Shown in pieces: positions 1-12,419 of a stretch of 64,000 nt of DNA. A model generated the notes under the pieces. It worked only from the letters and a program-made list of their open reading frames with translations, was not told the DNA's origin and did not search any database. How positions within the stretch are numbered: the first letter of the stretch is position 1; every line of letters starts with the position of its first letter. The DNA is from Edolisoma coerulescens (taxonomy: Eukaryota > Chordata > Aves > Passeriformes > Campephagidae), in assembly GCA_013397115.1 (NCBI GenBank), contig VWZW01002320.1, positions 3,105,062 through 3,169,061 on the forward strand. Direction: 5' to 3'. The position numbers were made by a program, and so were the translations under genes.

Positions 1-2
1 GA

Positions 3-77
3 GCCCCGCACGGTCCGGCCCCGCACGGTCTGGCTCCGCACGGTCCGGCCCCGCACGGTCCGGCCCCGCGCCCGGCG
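3..77. repeat. 15-bp GC-rich tandem repeat (about 5 copies)
   Basis: Units of the form GCCCCGCACGGTCCG start at 3, 18, 33 and 48 with only one or two changes per copy. A fifth, diverged partial copy starts at 63. It is a minisatellite inside the CpG-rich block. Such repeats are prone to collapse or expansion in assemblies, so the copy number may not be exact. Confidence 0.8.
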
Positions 78-149
78 CGCTCCGCCCTCCGCGGCCGCTG
101 CCCTGACACGCTGCGCTCGACGGCACCGCCTCCGTGCTCCAGCACTGCC

Positions 150-171
150 ATGGAGCGCGGGAGCGCGGCCG
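150..171 (+). CDS. Candidate tiny first coding exon, gene unknown
   Basis: An ATG at 150 sits in a strong Kozak context (GCC before, G after). It opens seven codons (Met-Glu-Arg-Gly-Ser-Ala-Ala) and one further base before a good donor, G|GTGAGC, at 172. Together with the CpG-rich setting this fits the short first coding exon of a housekeeping-type gene, ending in phase 1. I do not recognise the peptide and see no matching second exon. It has no hydrophobic stretch, so by itself it does not supply the signal peptide that the downstream cadherin gene would need. It may be a 5' end of something else, or not coding. Confidence 0.25.
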
Positions 172-180
172 GTGAGCTCA

Positions 181-1285
181 GTTAATCAGCGCAGCCCTCA
201 TGCCGCCATCTTCACAAGTGCTCTTAGAAACTTGTTTCTTGTCCCGTAACACTTGTAGCGTGGGTAACGAGCACAGAAGCTCAGGTCTTCAGAGGGAATC
301 AAGTATCAGCTCTGGTTAAATCTCAGAGGGAGTTAAACCAAGTGTGATGCTTCTGAGGACTTGAGATGGTCCTCAGAAGAGAGCCAATAGGGCCTGTCCC
401 CGAGGGCAGCATGACCCAAACTGAACCAGAGGAGAAGGGCAGACAGTGTAACACACAGTGGCCTGAAGTTAAAATGCACTTCAGGGTCTTCGTAAGCGGG
501 TTCCCGAGCTCTCTGCTAACGAAGTGAATCAACTCACCCTGCCTTCACAGAAACTGATTCATCGTAATAGAGAAAAATGTTCTACTTGTCCATAAAACCC
601 CCTTTACTCTTTGCAGGTGAGGTTGAATGGAGGCTTCGGAGGGCTAGGGGTTGACAGAGAGCCCTTTTGCTTTCAGCTTGGAAAAGCGTTGCAGAAGGTA
701 TACCTTTGAACTAAACAAAGCCTTTTCCGTCACAAGAAAATTCACAGCAGTTGGTCCTGGGTGAATGTAGACTTGTTTCTGAGTTTGTGCAGGACTCACG
801 TGAATTCGGGGAAAACCAGTACTTAAAGAGGAGACCTAGGGAGAGCTGCAATGTGTTTCCTCATTACATTTGATGAAAAATCAGTCTGGCTTTATCTTCA
901 GGTGGCCTACTTAAATAATTAATTAATTTTTTTCAAATCAGGAGTCATTGATGATATTTTGGGTCTGACAATAGTTTATTGGAATAAAAGGCGTTTTCTT
1001 CCCTATCATTATTTCTCTTTTTTCCAATTGCACTCTGAGCTCAAAACTTACACAATTTGTACAGCCCTAATACAGTTTAATCTATAAAAACTTTGGGAAG
1101 GTTGAGCTCATGGAGCTTTTCATTTAGTGTCCCAAGCCAAAAAGAAAATCTCATCACTGCCCTTTCTGTTTCCTCCAACACCATGGGAAGTTAAAAAAAA
1201 AAAAAAAAGGAGGTCATCGTGCACCAGTGGCCCCAGGAACGCCCAGAAGAAAATTAATAACGTGATTTTAGGAATTCTCCATCTC
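181..1285. other. Non-coding, nothing recognised
   Basis: Mostly AT-rich sequence with stops in all frames and no protein motif I recognise. It contains a TAATTAATTA-like run near 918 and a 16-base poly-A run at 1193-1208. The short open frames, for example on the minus strand at 323-532, look like chance. Confidence 0.6.
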
Positions 1286-1415
1286 CCGGGGCGGAGCGAG
1301 GGGCGTTGCGGCAGCCCGGGCCTCTGGCGCTGGGCGCGGGCGTCCGTGGTGCTGAAAGGCAGCGGGGCCGGCGCCGTCGGGGAGCGCTGCCGCAGCCTGA
1401 CACCGCGGCGGGGCT
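1286..1415. promoter_or_regulatory. Second, isolated CpG-rich block
   Basis: About 130 bases are densely packed with CpG (GGGGCGGAGCG, GGGCGCGGGCG, GGGGCCGGCGCCG) and are flanked on both sides by AT-rich sequence. GGGGCGG is a GC-box core of the kind bound by SP/KLF factors. Frames on both strands stay open here, but this is expected from GC-rich sequence, and none looks like a known protein. A small unmethylated island, an alternative promoter or a non-coding first exon are all possible. Confidence 0.4.
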
Positions 1416-3976
1416 GATGGAGGGCAATCGTTTGCTTTTGATTTAAGCGGATAGAACCCTCCTGAAGGATTCCTGAGCGTTTTAAAGCAAATAACCAGTG
1501 ATTGTGGTTTTACTAATATCTTTTTTTCTTGTGGGTTTTGATGCATTAATAGTCCAGATTTTCTAGGGCCGCGGGTGTCATGCGCTGTGATGTCGTGTAC
1601 ATGGATGTCACTCACGGTGCACTGAATTTTGAAAGTGTCACCATGCTGCCATAATCCTGTTTAGAGAGTAGAAAGAAATAGTTACGTCCTGGTAATGATT
1701 GAACCTGGGATATTAAAACCAAAGATGAATGAGAAAGAGGCCTGAGAGACATGCACAGGAGGAATAACAGATGAGCATCCTGTGGACTGCCAGGAAAGGA
1801 AGCTGGTTCTACTTGCAGGTTAATCCAGGATCATCATAGTGATGTCCAGGTTTCATACTACATTGTCTTGCAGGCTTAAACCATAAACATACCCACCTTT
1901 TAAGATTATCCTCATATAATTTCCCCCATTTTCCTTCTACTCAAAGATTTTGAGCAGGAAGGGCTATCATGAAGTGGGTAGCTTCATTTATGTTGCTCTA
2001 GGAGTAGCAGTGAGTGATAAGAATGTAGAAAATAGGTTTTGTTTTTGCCAAGCTCTTTTTCAGGGTCTGTGGTATGAGTCTTGGCTCCAGGTGGGCTCTT
2101 GAACTTCAGAGCTAGCATGAAAAGGAGGTAACCATGATCTCTGTTACTGGCGCTCCTGGAGAACTGGAAACAAACCAAGATACTGAAGGAGGCTACTCAT
2201 GTCACATGTTCCTCTGTTCCACAACCTGGTAGGCAGTGATTAGCATTTGTTTTGTATTTGAATTACCATCATGATACCTGGAAGCCTTCTAAACCCTCTA
2301 GTTATTTCCCTCTGCAAGCAGAGGGGCTCTTGCAGTAGGGCATTACTGAAGTAGTCTTGTTCATCAGTAACATTTGCTTGGGGACCTGCTGCTGACAAAC
2401 CACTGCCTCATACATTGTGTGTCTAGAGCCTTCTGCCATAGTGCTTTGCTGAGCCTCTGCCCAGCCACTAAATACCTGGACAATTTGTTCCCTCATGTTC
2501 TTGACTGCATGTTGATAATGGGGGACTTCTTTCCTTCTGGGAAATCTTGAACTCCTCCTGTGATTATTCAAGTCGTCTTCCTTTCCCCCCTACTCTCCAC
2601 AGATGTAGGCCGTAATAGGGGCTAGTCTTATGAAATGGATCAACTTGCATGTAAGTCTGTGTGTTAGGGGTTTCTCCTAGTCTGTAGGAACTCACCAATT
2701 AGAAGAATTAACCGTGCACTTAAAAGATGCAGTTTTCAGCCACTTCTGGAATAACTGCTTTATTCCAGGCATATGTTTGGGCTTGTCCTTGTGGACAAAA
2801 GGCTCTCCCTTCCAGTGCAGATTGACCAGTAAGGGAGAATCTGCATCCTGAAAAATAAGTGGAATTTGTTTGCATTAGCTAATATAAGAAAGAAATGTAG
2901 TAATGTAATGATTGCGTCCTCAGGGTAGATAACACAGGTAGAGATCAGAAATCTGAGCAGACAAATGGGAGAAAGTTAAATGAAGAAAAGGGAAAACCAG
3001 TGGGAAAGTAGTGGGTTATCAGACATTAGAAAGTATAGCAAAGGTATGCAGTGAAAGATGTAAATAGAATTTTGAAGTCATTAACAGCTTTTATTGCATT
3101 TTTGCCTATTTTTTGATACTGAACTACTGGTTTGTTACCAGTTGTTATAGACACACCTTTGTTAAAATTTAAGTATTATTGGTGGCATGCTTAAAAAAAA
3201 AGAAGGTACAGGGAGGTAAAAGTGAACACAAGCAGAGATAAACTGTAGACCAAGGCAATTTGCAGTAACTAAACGGGAGGCAGCAGAAGCACTCTTGGTG
3301 TGATGTGATGTCTGCAGACATTTTAGTAATGCTTTGATTTTTGCAGAGGTATCAACATCCTGGTTTCTTCATGTAGAGGTACTGCATGTTAATTTTAAGT
3401 GGTCACTGGCCTTAAGGATTATGTCAGTTATTATGATGAGCTTTCAGCATAATATGAATCTGTTTTCCTGAAGATCTTCAGCATGGCCTAGGAATGGAAC
3501 AAGATGGAGGAATGAGTGAGAACACATTGGGTGCTCTCCTGTTTTCCTTACTATACATTCTCAGGGACCAATGTGATTGCAAATGTCCATCATCTGTTGA
3601 GTGATGGTGGAGATTATGTCCTATTTCTGCACTCTTTGGTGTGATCTTGGCAATTTTAGGTGGATTTAGCATCTGATGATGTATAACTCTTTGATAACTG
3701 CACCTCTGTGGCCTAAGGGTAAGGGATGTGACCAAGTGTCTCTCTTCTGAGCCATTCACTTATCCTATGAATGAATTAAGAAATAAAGCTTTGTTGTAGA
3801 CCTGCCTTGATAACAGAGGTTTAATTCTGATTAAAAATTTTATTTTCAAGATGGTTTTGGTGATTGTAATGCTTCTCAATACTCATTGTTATGGTTCTCT
3901 TTTGTATAATATATCTCCAAATTATAGCATTGCCAGATCTGTCAGGATTTCCTGTCTTCTAGCTGAAGTGACAACA

Positions 3977-4006
3977 TTCTTTCTCTCTCTTTCTCTCTCT
4001 ATCTCT
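3977..4006. repeat. CT-rich simple repeat
   Basis: Thirty bases of almost pure pyrimidine made of TTCTCTCTCT units. This is ordinary microsatellite-like sequence. Polypyrimidine tracts can also precede 3' splice sites, but no coding sequence follows this one. Confidence 0.8.
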
Positions 4007-7000
4007 GAGCAGGCTAAAACTTTATCTGAATTAGGAGAAATCAGCACATCATGTTGGCATCAGTTTGCGTTGTGTTTTTTGCCTAGATGGGACAGAGACA
4101 CCATATTCTCTTTCTTCCCCTCCATGGACTCCTGCATAAAAGAGTATTTCCCTTACTGGCCTCTGCAAAGCTTAAAGATTTGTTGATGGTGACAGCTCTC
4201 AGTTCAACTCATATTTTGAACTTAATGAAGATGTTTATTTTGTGTTACACAGCACAGTACATTCTGTATATGTTTGGGGCTTGTAGGTTAAACTTGCTTC
4301 CACTGCCAGGGTGTGCTGTAGCTTGTGGGGTATAAATGTGTGACGTAAATGTCATTGTCTCATACTGCACGTGCATTCTTATGGAAAGTCTAACAAGTTA
4401 TGTACCTCTCATTGCATCTTGAAGAGAACATTGTCATGACTTAGTAACAGTCATGTCAGTAGCTTTTTAGTAAATTTATTTTCTTTTATGGTTTATTAGA
4501 AAATTCATGTTTATTGGCTTTAGAGTAATCTCTGAAAGAGCAGAGGAAGAGAAAAAACATATGTTATCTGGCAAATGATAGAGACCCATATGCATTCCAG
4601 TGTTATGACAACTTGCACTTTTCTGGTCCATTAAGGAGGCTGTTTCAGCTTACTGGGTAGAGCTCCTCTGTTCCTTTTATTTAAAAATAACAGACTTTCT
4701 GATGCTGAGATTGTGGGAGGTTTGTAAATGCAATGACAGCAAAGAAAGATTTTGTTTAAAGCTCTTAAAGCTAATCTAGGTATGCCAGGAATTATGGAAT
4801 AATAAATCTATGAGATTTTAGAAAATACTATTTAGAGGTGTAATATATGTAAGAAGGATGCATGGGGTTTGAGGATTTTTTAAGTGCTTAGTATATTTGA
4901 GAGTTGTTCTTTGTGCTTGCTTGAAATGCACATTTCCAAGAGCTACTTGCAGAATGACAGAGTTCTAAAAAAGACATCATAACGTGCATCTTCTCTAATT
5001 TTTCTCTGCCTTCTGCAAAATTAAAAAGAAAACTAAGAGGACAAAAAGGGATGGAGGATACATCCCTGCTTTGAGGGATGGACGCTTAGAGACTGTAATC
5101 AGTCATTGAGACGCTAAGCAGGTAGCAGCAGCATTGGCTGCAGACCACATTTGTCTTCCTTTTCTTTCTCTGAATGTTGAAACAAGGAGCTAAAAGGACA
5201 GTCCTTTCCCTCATGGTTTTGGTTCTGGATCATTTAAGCCGCACTGCAGTTACTAAAAGCAGAAATGAAACCCGCAAACAAGGTTCATGTAAATTCTAAA
5301 GAGTTATAAAATCCAACTCATCCCTGTTAGAGGTAAACCAGAAAGAAGCTAAAAACATCACGCCATGCATTCCTCTGTTTGCTTCCTGAGCTTTCCAGGT
5401 CTCATTTTCACTGCATTCAATTTAAAGTCAGCTTCAGAAAATACAGATTTTGTTTGTTGACCTGAAATGCTACTGTGTTTTAAAACTAATACAGTTGACA
5501 ACAGAGAGACCAAACCCCAGACTAAACTACAGTAACAGCAAAGAAATTTGTCATCTAGTCTGTAACTATAATGCAAAAACTATTTGTTTGTTCATCCAAT
5601 TTCTATTCTTATACTGAGTCTGAAAGCAGTTAACATGTCATCATTTATCTGTCAGATGTGTGATTTTGTAGCAATTATTTCTTTCTACATTCACAACAAG
5701 TATCCCTTCGCACCCCAGAAGCTGTGCAGTAGATCCTGAGTATAATAGTGTTGTGGGTATAAAATCACTTTCCATGGCTAGGCACAACTTTTTGTGATCT
5801 ATTAATATGTAGCTTTGGAAGTGTGGGTGGTCTGGGCTCAAAGATAAATAAATGTTTCTTTGAATCTGTGCAGGAGTAGTAGATAGCCATGCTGAGCTGA
5901 TTGTAGGAAGGAAGAAAAATAAAAAAAAGTCAATGCCCAAAATATGTAATTTTAATCATTAAGTAACTTCAGGTGAAGGGGAACCCTACATATGCTTTCG
6001 CTTAAGAATTCTCTTATGGTGCCCTTCTTGCATTTTAAAAATAGAAAAACCGTTCCATTTAATAATTAAAGTGTTTATAAGAATGGGACTCTGTTCCTTG
6101 ACGCAGTCCTTTCGATCCAGCATCCAGCACTGAATGGATGCTTTGTAGATATAAGAAGCTCTGATCCTGGGAAATGGGAATTAGAAGCCTTTCACTTTTC
6201 TTTCTCTTAGTTTCTAGTTACTCTTAAATGTGGAAAGTGTTAAATTTTCAGTATCTAACACCTGCAAAAAAACAGATCTCCAAAGGTAATTCTCCCCCAT
6301 CTGTGTAATAAATCTACAGCTGTTTGCTAACTTAATCCATGATTTAGAGAACATATGAAATATTGAAACATCAAAACCACATTGACATGGAAACATTTGG
6401 CTTTTATATAAGAATTAAAAATCATGTTAAAGTTCAAGAACAAAAACATTTAAAAATTCCTGCAGTAAATGACCTTTTTTTTCCCCACTTCTCAGGAAAA
6501 TCTTTTAACTGATGTCAGCAAACTGGGTCTGGAAAGAGGGAAGTTTTGAAAGCTTGTGTGTGGCTAAGTCCAAAATTTTCTGCATACTTCAGTCTATAGC
6601 TGTGATAGGAAAAGAAGCATATGTGATAAAGGTATTCTTGTTAGAGAAATTAGATGTGTCCCTAGCTATGGAAGAGGAGTAATGATATTAAATAGTCTTA
6701 ATCATAGACTTTATATTGCAGAGAGGTGTGTATTAAAGTATTAGCTAATAGACTACTCAGAGAACCAGTGGCAAAGGTAGAGTCCTTGAATACCTTTGGC
6801 TGCTAAATTTTTAGATTTTTATGCAGCATAATGAATAACATTTCAGTTAAATGTCCAGCAAGAGTTCATTTATAGCCACTGACCTTCTGGAGTAATGGTC
6901 ATGAACTACTTTTTTAGATGGAAGTCATCCCAATTCAGAAACGGATTGGTTTTGCTGGTGTTCATTTTTATACAAAGATTTGGCATCAGCAGTTGTCTTA

Positions 7001-8515
7001 CAGTACACTAGAGGAAATTATTAATAAGCTGTAAATGGCTGGGTATGGTTGGGTCTGTCCATTTATCAAATATTAATGGCAGTTCATTGTCCTTACAGAT
7101 TTTCATGAATTGCTGGGTCAGCAGAAGGCTGTCTTTCCCAGAAAGCTTTAAAGCATTGGGAAACAGATAAGTTAGGAATCTCTTAAATTCCATCTCACTA
7201 TGCAAGCAGATTGACACGCAGCAGAACGAGCCTTTTTATTTCACTTCACGGCTCAGTTCATTCTTGAAAACAAACTTCTAGTTGCATGCTGAAAAAAAAA
7301 ATCAATGATTTCCAGAGTCTGCATTTTTCTTTTAAAGTGCATGAGTTTCATTTAGAACCTCATGGGCTTCAGTGTCCATGTAGATAGCTTGGAGAAACTT
7401 GCTCTGCCGTGCTCTAACGATAAGAGTTTGTCTGACCAATCCCTACTCCACACTGAGTGTCAAACTGTATTGTGAACACTCCTGTAGTGAGGAGTGGGCC
7501 TCTGTCCAGCTGATTGTTCAAATCCTGCTGCAGGTGTGAACAGCATGGAAGCAGAGGTATCAGCTAACAAAACACTTGGGGGAAAATACCACTCAGCTCA
7601 TTTGGCACAGGTGTTACATGTAAGAGCCAGCGTATGCATTGCAGCAGACCAATATCCCACCTAGCCCCTTATCCTTCTTCTCATGGAAGCTAAAAGCGTA
7701 CACACTGGATGAGTGTAAGAGCAGGGCAGGCATGTGAAATTTTTCCCTCATGGATTCTTGGTGTTCAACCATTTTCAGCTTGAGGACATCCCAACCAAGG
7801 TAGTTTTTACGTATTTTTGAAAATTACCTAGCCCTCACCTCAGCTTTTCCCAAGTATCATTGGCCCTAATGTGTTGTGGTAGTGGGTGTGTCAGTCAGCT
7901 GCCTATTCCAGGAGAAAGCACCTTTTGCTTTCAGCCTGGAGACAAAGAGAATGGTTGGTCCCAATGACTTATGATTTCACACATCTGCTGTATCACCTCT
8001 CCATCTCATTTCCAGTACTCTTTCTTGTTAGCTGCAAAAAAACACAAACATACCAACAAAAAAAAAATTTGGCCAACAGCTACTCTTTTACACCAAACGC
8101 TGAAATGTGCCACTGGTGAAAATATAAAATTAAGCCTTGTTTACAAAGGAAATGTAGCAGAAGAAAGCTCACATTTTAAAGAATTGATAGAAGATAGTGC
8201 TCTTGCTCTTGTCTATGAGAAAAGCATACTAATCTGTGTAAAAAGGCACTTCTTTCAGGAGGAGTAATGGATTTTTCAAATGATGCTTATAAATCACAGT
8301 TCATTCAATCAGTGCTAAGCTCTTTGAGACAACTCTATAAGAAGCTGTACAAAATCATTAATTTCATTGACACTTAGGTGAAATAATTCTTCTCTGAATA
8401 TTGAATTGCAAGGGATTTATGTCATGCCTGGAGAGCATGTCCAGTGGTTGTGTATTTAGCATTGCAACAGAAGATGTGCAGAGACTTCTCACCTCTTTGT
8501 ACTGAACTACTCCCC

Positions 8516-8571
8516 TATATAAATCTGTGTATATAATTTTATATTATATATAAATAAATATGCAGCTGATT
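8516..8571. repeat. AT-rich low-complexity stretch
   Basis: A run built from TATA, ATAT and AAATAAAT-like units with almost no G or C. It is low-complexity sequence with no sign of function. Confidence 0.7.
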
Positions 8572-11500
8572 AAACAGCTGTATCCTATCTACCACATACA
8601 TGACCAAATGTAGTAACTGTAAGCATTTACAGTAACTACTAGTGCACTCTAATGCAGAAGGGATGTTTGTAAGGACCTGTGTGCTGGCTGGCTATGCTTG
8701 GATATAAAACCTCTGCTGACTCCTCTTGATAAATTACTTGTTAAGGGTTTTTAGGGTAGATGCAGGAAATATGTACCAAAGTAGGTGTATTACTCATTAA
8801 GTTGACTTGTGTGTGGAGTCAATTCATATTCCTCAGTCAGTCCCATTTAAATGAAATAGGGTAAAGAAAGTTTTAACTGGGCTTTCTTTATATGTGTGAA
8901 CTTGACAGTACAAGCCAAGCTTCATTGTAGCATCTGACAGGGAGAGTTAGCAGAGCATGTTTTAAGGGATGATGCTTACATTGCAATAGTTTTTTGTGCC
9001 TATTTCCTCACTTCCACAGGCTTCCCACTGATAACCTGGGTTACTCTAGATGGGTCAAATCCATGGAATTTGAAATGCTCTGAAGTGCTTTGTTTAAAAG
9101 TGGGTTTTTGTTCTACAACTGAGAGTACATTAGAGGCGCAGCTCTAGGTTCTCTCTCTTCCTGTTCTCTGTACTAAATGAAAACAAGCATTACATTTATG
9201 CCAGACTTTATTAGTTCCCTTTCCTGTGGGATATGACTTAAAATAAAAATCAGGATACTGTCATGCCTATTTAGTTGTGCTCACAGGCTGCACTGCTTTA
9301 AGCATAAACTGTTGCAAGTACCAACATTATTTGCTGTAATAAAAGCAAATGTACTAACTTCCAGCCCTGACAGATGTCTCAGTCTCCTGCACTCAATCTC
9401 CTTGTGTAAAGTGTTTTTGTCTCCCCTTCCCCCTCCTTGTGCCCAGCTACTTCCCTCGCGCAGGGAATTAGGTTGTCATGCCTACGTCTGCTCCATTTCC
9501 ACTGACTTGTGCCTACATCTGGTACTGGGAAAGGGGCAACAGGAAGGGCAGTTTTTAGCTAATGTCTGGCTAAACATATGCAAGACAAACAACTTGTGGA
9601 TGCTCTTTTTTTTAACAGTTATAAACAAACACATATGGTTTAATGCAGTGTCCAAGGAACTGGATGTATCTTACCAATCAAAGAAACTGCTGGAGATGAC
9701 TGCACTCTGCTTCTGGTGCATTGCCTTCTACATGACCTTTTGTTTTCAATTGCATAAAACCCCAATAAATACAATTTTCTACTACACATTCAGTTTTTCC
9801 TGCTTTGAATTTTGAACTCTTGTCCAGACATACCAGAGTAATGATTTACCAAAGCCTTTTCTTCCATGTTTCCTTCTGTATTGTGGCATTAATATTGGTT
9901 CTATCATTTATGTGAAAGTGTTTTCTCATAGGCTGTTATCAGTCACAGATATATTGATAATTTATCTCTGCTTCTTTACACGAATAAGGTCACATATTAA
10001 ACACTCTGCATAGATACATAGACACCTATTTATTTTTACTTAAGGTTATTTCATTAATGATTGGATAGGCTATTACATTTTTATTAATTAGCTAATTTTA
10101 TGGATACATTTCAGTTTGGTACTTTCATCACTATGATGCTTGATTGACATTATAGGATATAATGATATTCTGTAGGATCAATGTTTGCTTACATGGACAT
10201 GGACTCAATAAAGCATGTCTGTTATTCTCTTCTGAAAAGACTGTCTTAAGATGCTCCCAAATGGAGGAGAATAATCTCTTTGAGAGAAGGATTATCCCTC
10301 TGTTAATGCTTATGCCATACATGGGAACGTAAGTACGTGTTGTGTAGATAGGGTTTTTGGTGTACTATTAGAAAATGCATTCATCTCAAGAATGAATCCA
10401 CTCAGAGTTTAAACTTTAGAATTTGCAGTTACATTCATGGGAAGCAGTAACCTTAAAGTACCAACTCAGCATTTGCTCCGTTCTCAGTGGGCTGGTTCCT
10501 GTTTTGAGTATTTTGTGCACTGTACTGCTACTGCTGCTCATGAAGACATCCAACAGAACTTGTTTTACAGCATTTTGAGAAATTAAATCACTGGAAGCAC
10601 TTCAGATGTTTTGGGGCATGTTGTGCTTACCCTTGTAGGTACTCTAGTGAGGCTCTGGGCTAGCTGTTCAGCACCATTAGTACCAGGGCTCACTTGGTGT
10701 TTGGAGCCCCATCGGGATCTAGTCTCCAGCTCACGGTGCAGAGTTAGGACAGGGCAAAATTTGCTCAAATTGAACATTGTTTAACTCAGACCACAAGATT
10801 CAGTAATGATGGGTTTTAAAACAGATAAAATCTGGTGTTTACTGCCTCTGCCTTCTGCTTTGTGTAGATCTGTAGTAATACTATATGACAATGTCACGCC
10901 AGTTGGTGGCTGCACAAGCTGAGAGACAGTGGGGAGAACTGGAGGGTCTTTTCGAAAAGCTTTTGTTGTTCAAACACACAGGGAGCTTAGGAACACAAGC
11001 TGCAATGGAATCAGCCACAGCTTGTTCTTTGGGGGGATTTCAGGTTCTCTGCACTTTGAAAATCCCAGCTAATTTAATGTGTGTCTGTGGATTTCTGAGG
11101 GGGAGAGAGTGCTGTGTGCATGACACTGTAGGAGCAAGCAGACGAAACAAACGAATACTAAACAAACTAAACGTGACCTGCTTTCCTAGAGCACAGAACT
11201 CCTTCTTGATGTAACACATTTTAAAACAATGTGTGCTGCTGTCACCAGTAATAGTAGAATAATTGTTTTCCCCGAAAGTTTAATTTAGAAGTGAAGTTAC
11301 AAGTTAGAAAATTCTTTTTCCTTTAGTTTTAGATTTGTATAGCTTTTAAAGGATCTAAGAGAGAGCATTTCATTCTGGATTTCAGAAGAAAGAAGAATGG
11401 CAACCTCCCATATGTTTAGCCCTTGTTTGTTTGTTTGCTCCCTTTTGTTACTATTAAAGTAAAATTCCATATCCTGGAATTTGTTTCTTTTCTTTTTTTA

Positions 11501-12419
11501 GCTGTCTTTGAAGTTGGTGTCTGTAGCAATAATTTTGGCAGTGGTACAGTCTTATAATGATTTTGCTATGATACCAGGCTGCTTTTGTGTTCTCTTTCCA
11601 TTGATAAAAAACAAACCCCAAGTCTCTTAGGTTTGTAATATTAGATGTAGAAAGTAATGTTTACATTTTCTCAAAACTGATCAATATTTTTGGTTGTTTT
11701 TTGTTTTATTTTGATAGCCACTTGTGCCTATATCTGAGGAGGGGGGAAAGACCTGACAGCTGAAACAGCCTTTTTGAAAGGCTGACTGCTTTTAATTTTC
11801 AGAAATGTTTGTCTGAAGGGAAGACCCTAGCCAATATTTGGGAGTTAGACTAGACCATGTGTTACATTTCCAGAGCCCCTGGTTGTGGGACACAAGTTAT
11901 CCCTCTGTTTCTAAAACTTTGTTGTTGAAATGCTGTGTTCAGAAATAGCCAGGAAACACAAATGTTTTCCGTGTCTATTACAGCCCATTGGAGGCCATTT
12001 ACAGTGTGTTTTTTGAGTCTTTGATTTTATGCTATGCCATTGTTCTTGCTAATTGCTTCTAATGGAAACCATGTTTTAGGCCTATGAGCATGCACTAAAT
12101 CATGGAAATTTTTCCTAGAAAGTGTGGATGAAAGTTAGAAACATTGGTAGGGATCATCAGGTGCAAATCTTAGTACCCACCATTTCCAAAGGCTCCCAGT
12201 GACTACACCTCCCTTTGCCCACCCCACATTTCCGGGAAACGTATCAGAACTGCTCTGCCTTCTGACATGCATGGTCAGGCAGGTGTTTTCATCAAGTCTC
12301 TGGCTCTAGCTGGACCACTGGACCTCTCTGCTCCATCATCTATACTCAGTATTTTCCAAGTGGACAAGTTACTTGCAGAGGAGTGTTAGTCCTTAACTGG
12401 TAACATCTCACCTAAATCA

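Larger units (their letters stand above)
1..180. promoter_or_regulatory. CpG-rich block, probable CpG-island promoter edge
   Basis: The first 180 bases are very rich in G, C and CpG, in sharp contrast to the AT-rich sequence that follows. A compact CpG-dense block at a window edge, ending in a strong ATG context and a splice-donor-like GGTGAGC, is what the 3' side of a vertebrate CpG-island promoter and first exon looks like. No TATA box is visible. The island probably continues left of the window, so its size and the direction of transcription are uncertain. It could serve a + strand gene, a divergent gene to the left, or both. Confidence 0.5.
1416..12419. other. AT-rich intergenic or intronic sequence
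   Basis: I see no exon, RNA gene or recognisable transposon here. Simple sequence includes a CT-rich tract at 3977-4006, an AT-rich stretch at 8516-8571 and a (TTTG)n run near 11423-11437. The longest open frame, a 167-codon + strand frame at 9312-9815, has no recognisable domain and an AT-driven composition, so I treat it as chance. Confidence 0.55.

Noticed and set aside
1268..1615. Minus-strand 115-codon open frame through the second CpG-rich block
   Set aside because: Its openness comes from the GC-rich middle part, and the composition changes abruptly within it. No domain or splice evidence.
8516..8571. Possible TATA-type promoter in AT-rich run
   Set aside because: It is low-complexity sequence with no downstream gene or initiator context.
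9312..9815. 167-codon + strand open frame, the longest outside the cadherin and its introns
   Set aside because: No recognisable domain, no supporting promoter or splice context, Phe/Leu/Cys-rich translation typical of T-rich DNA. An AATAAA lies near its end but such hexamers are common here.
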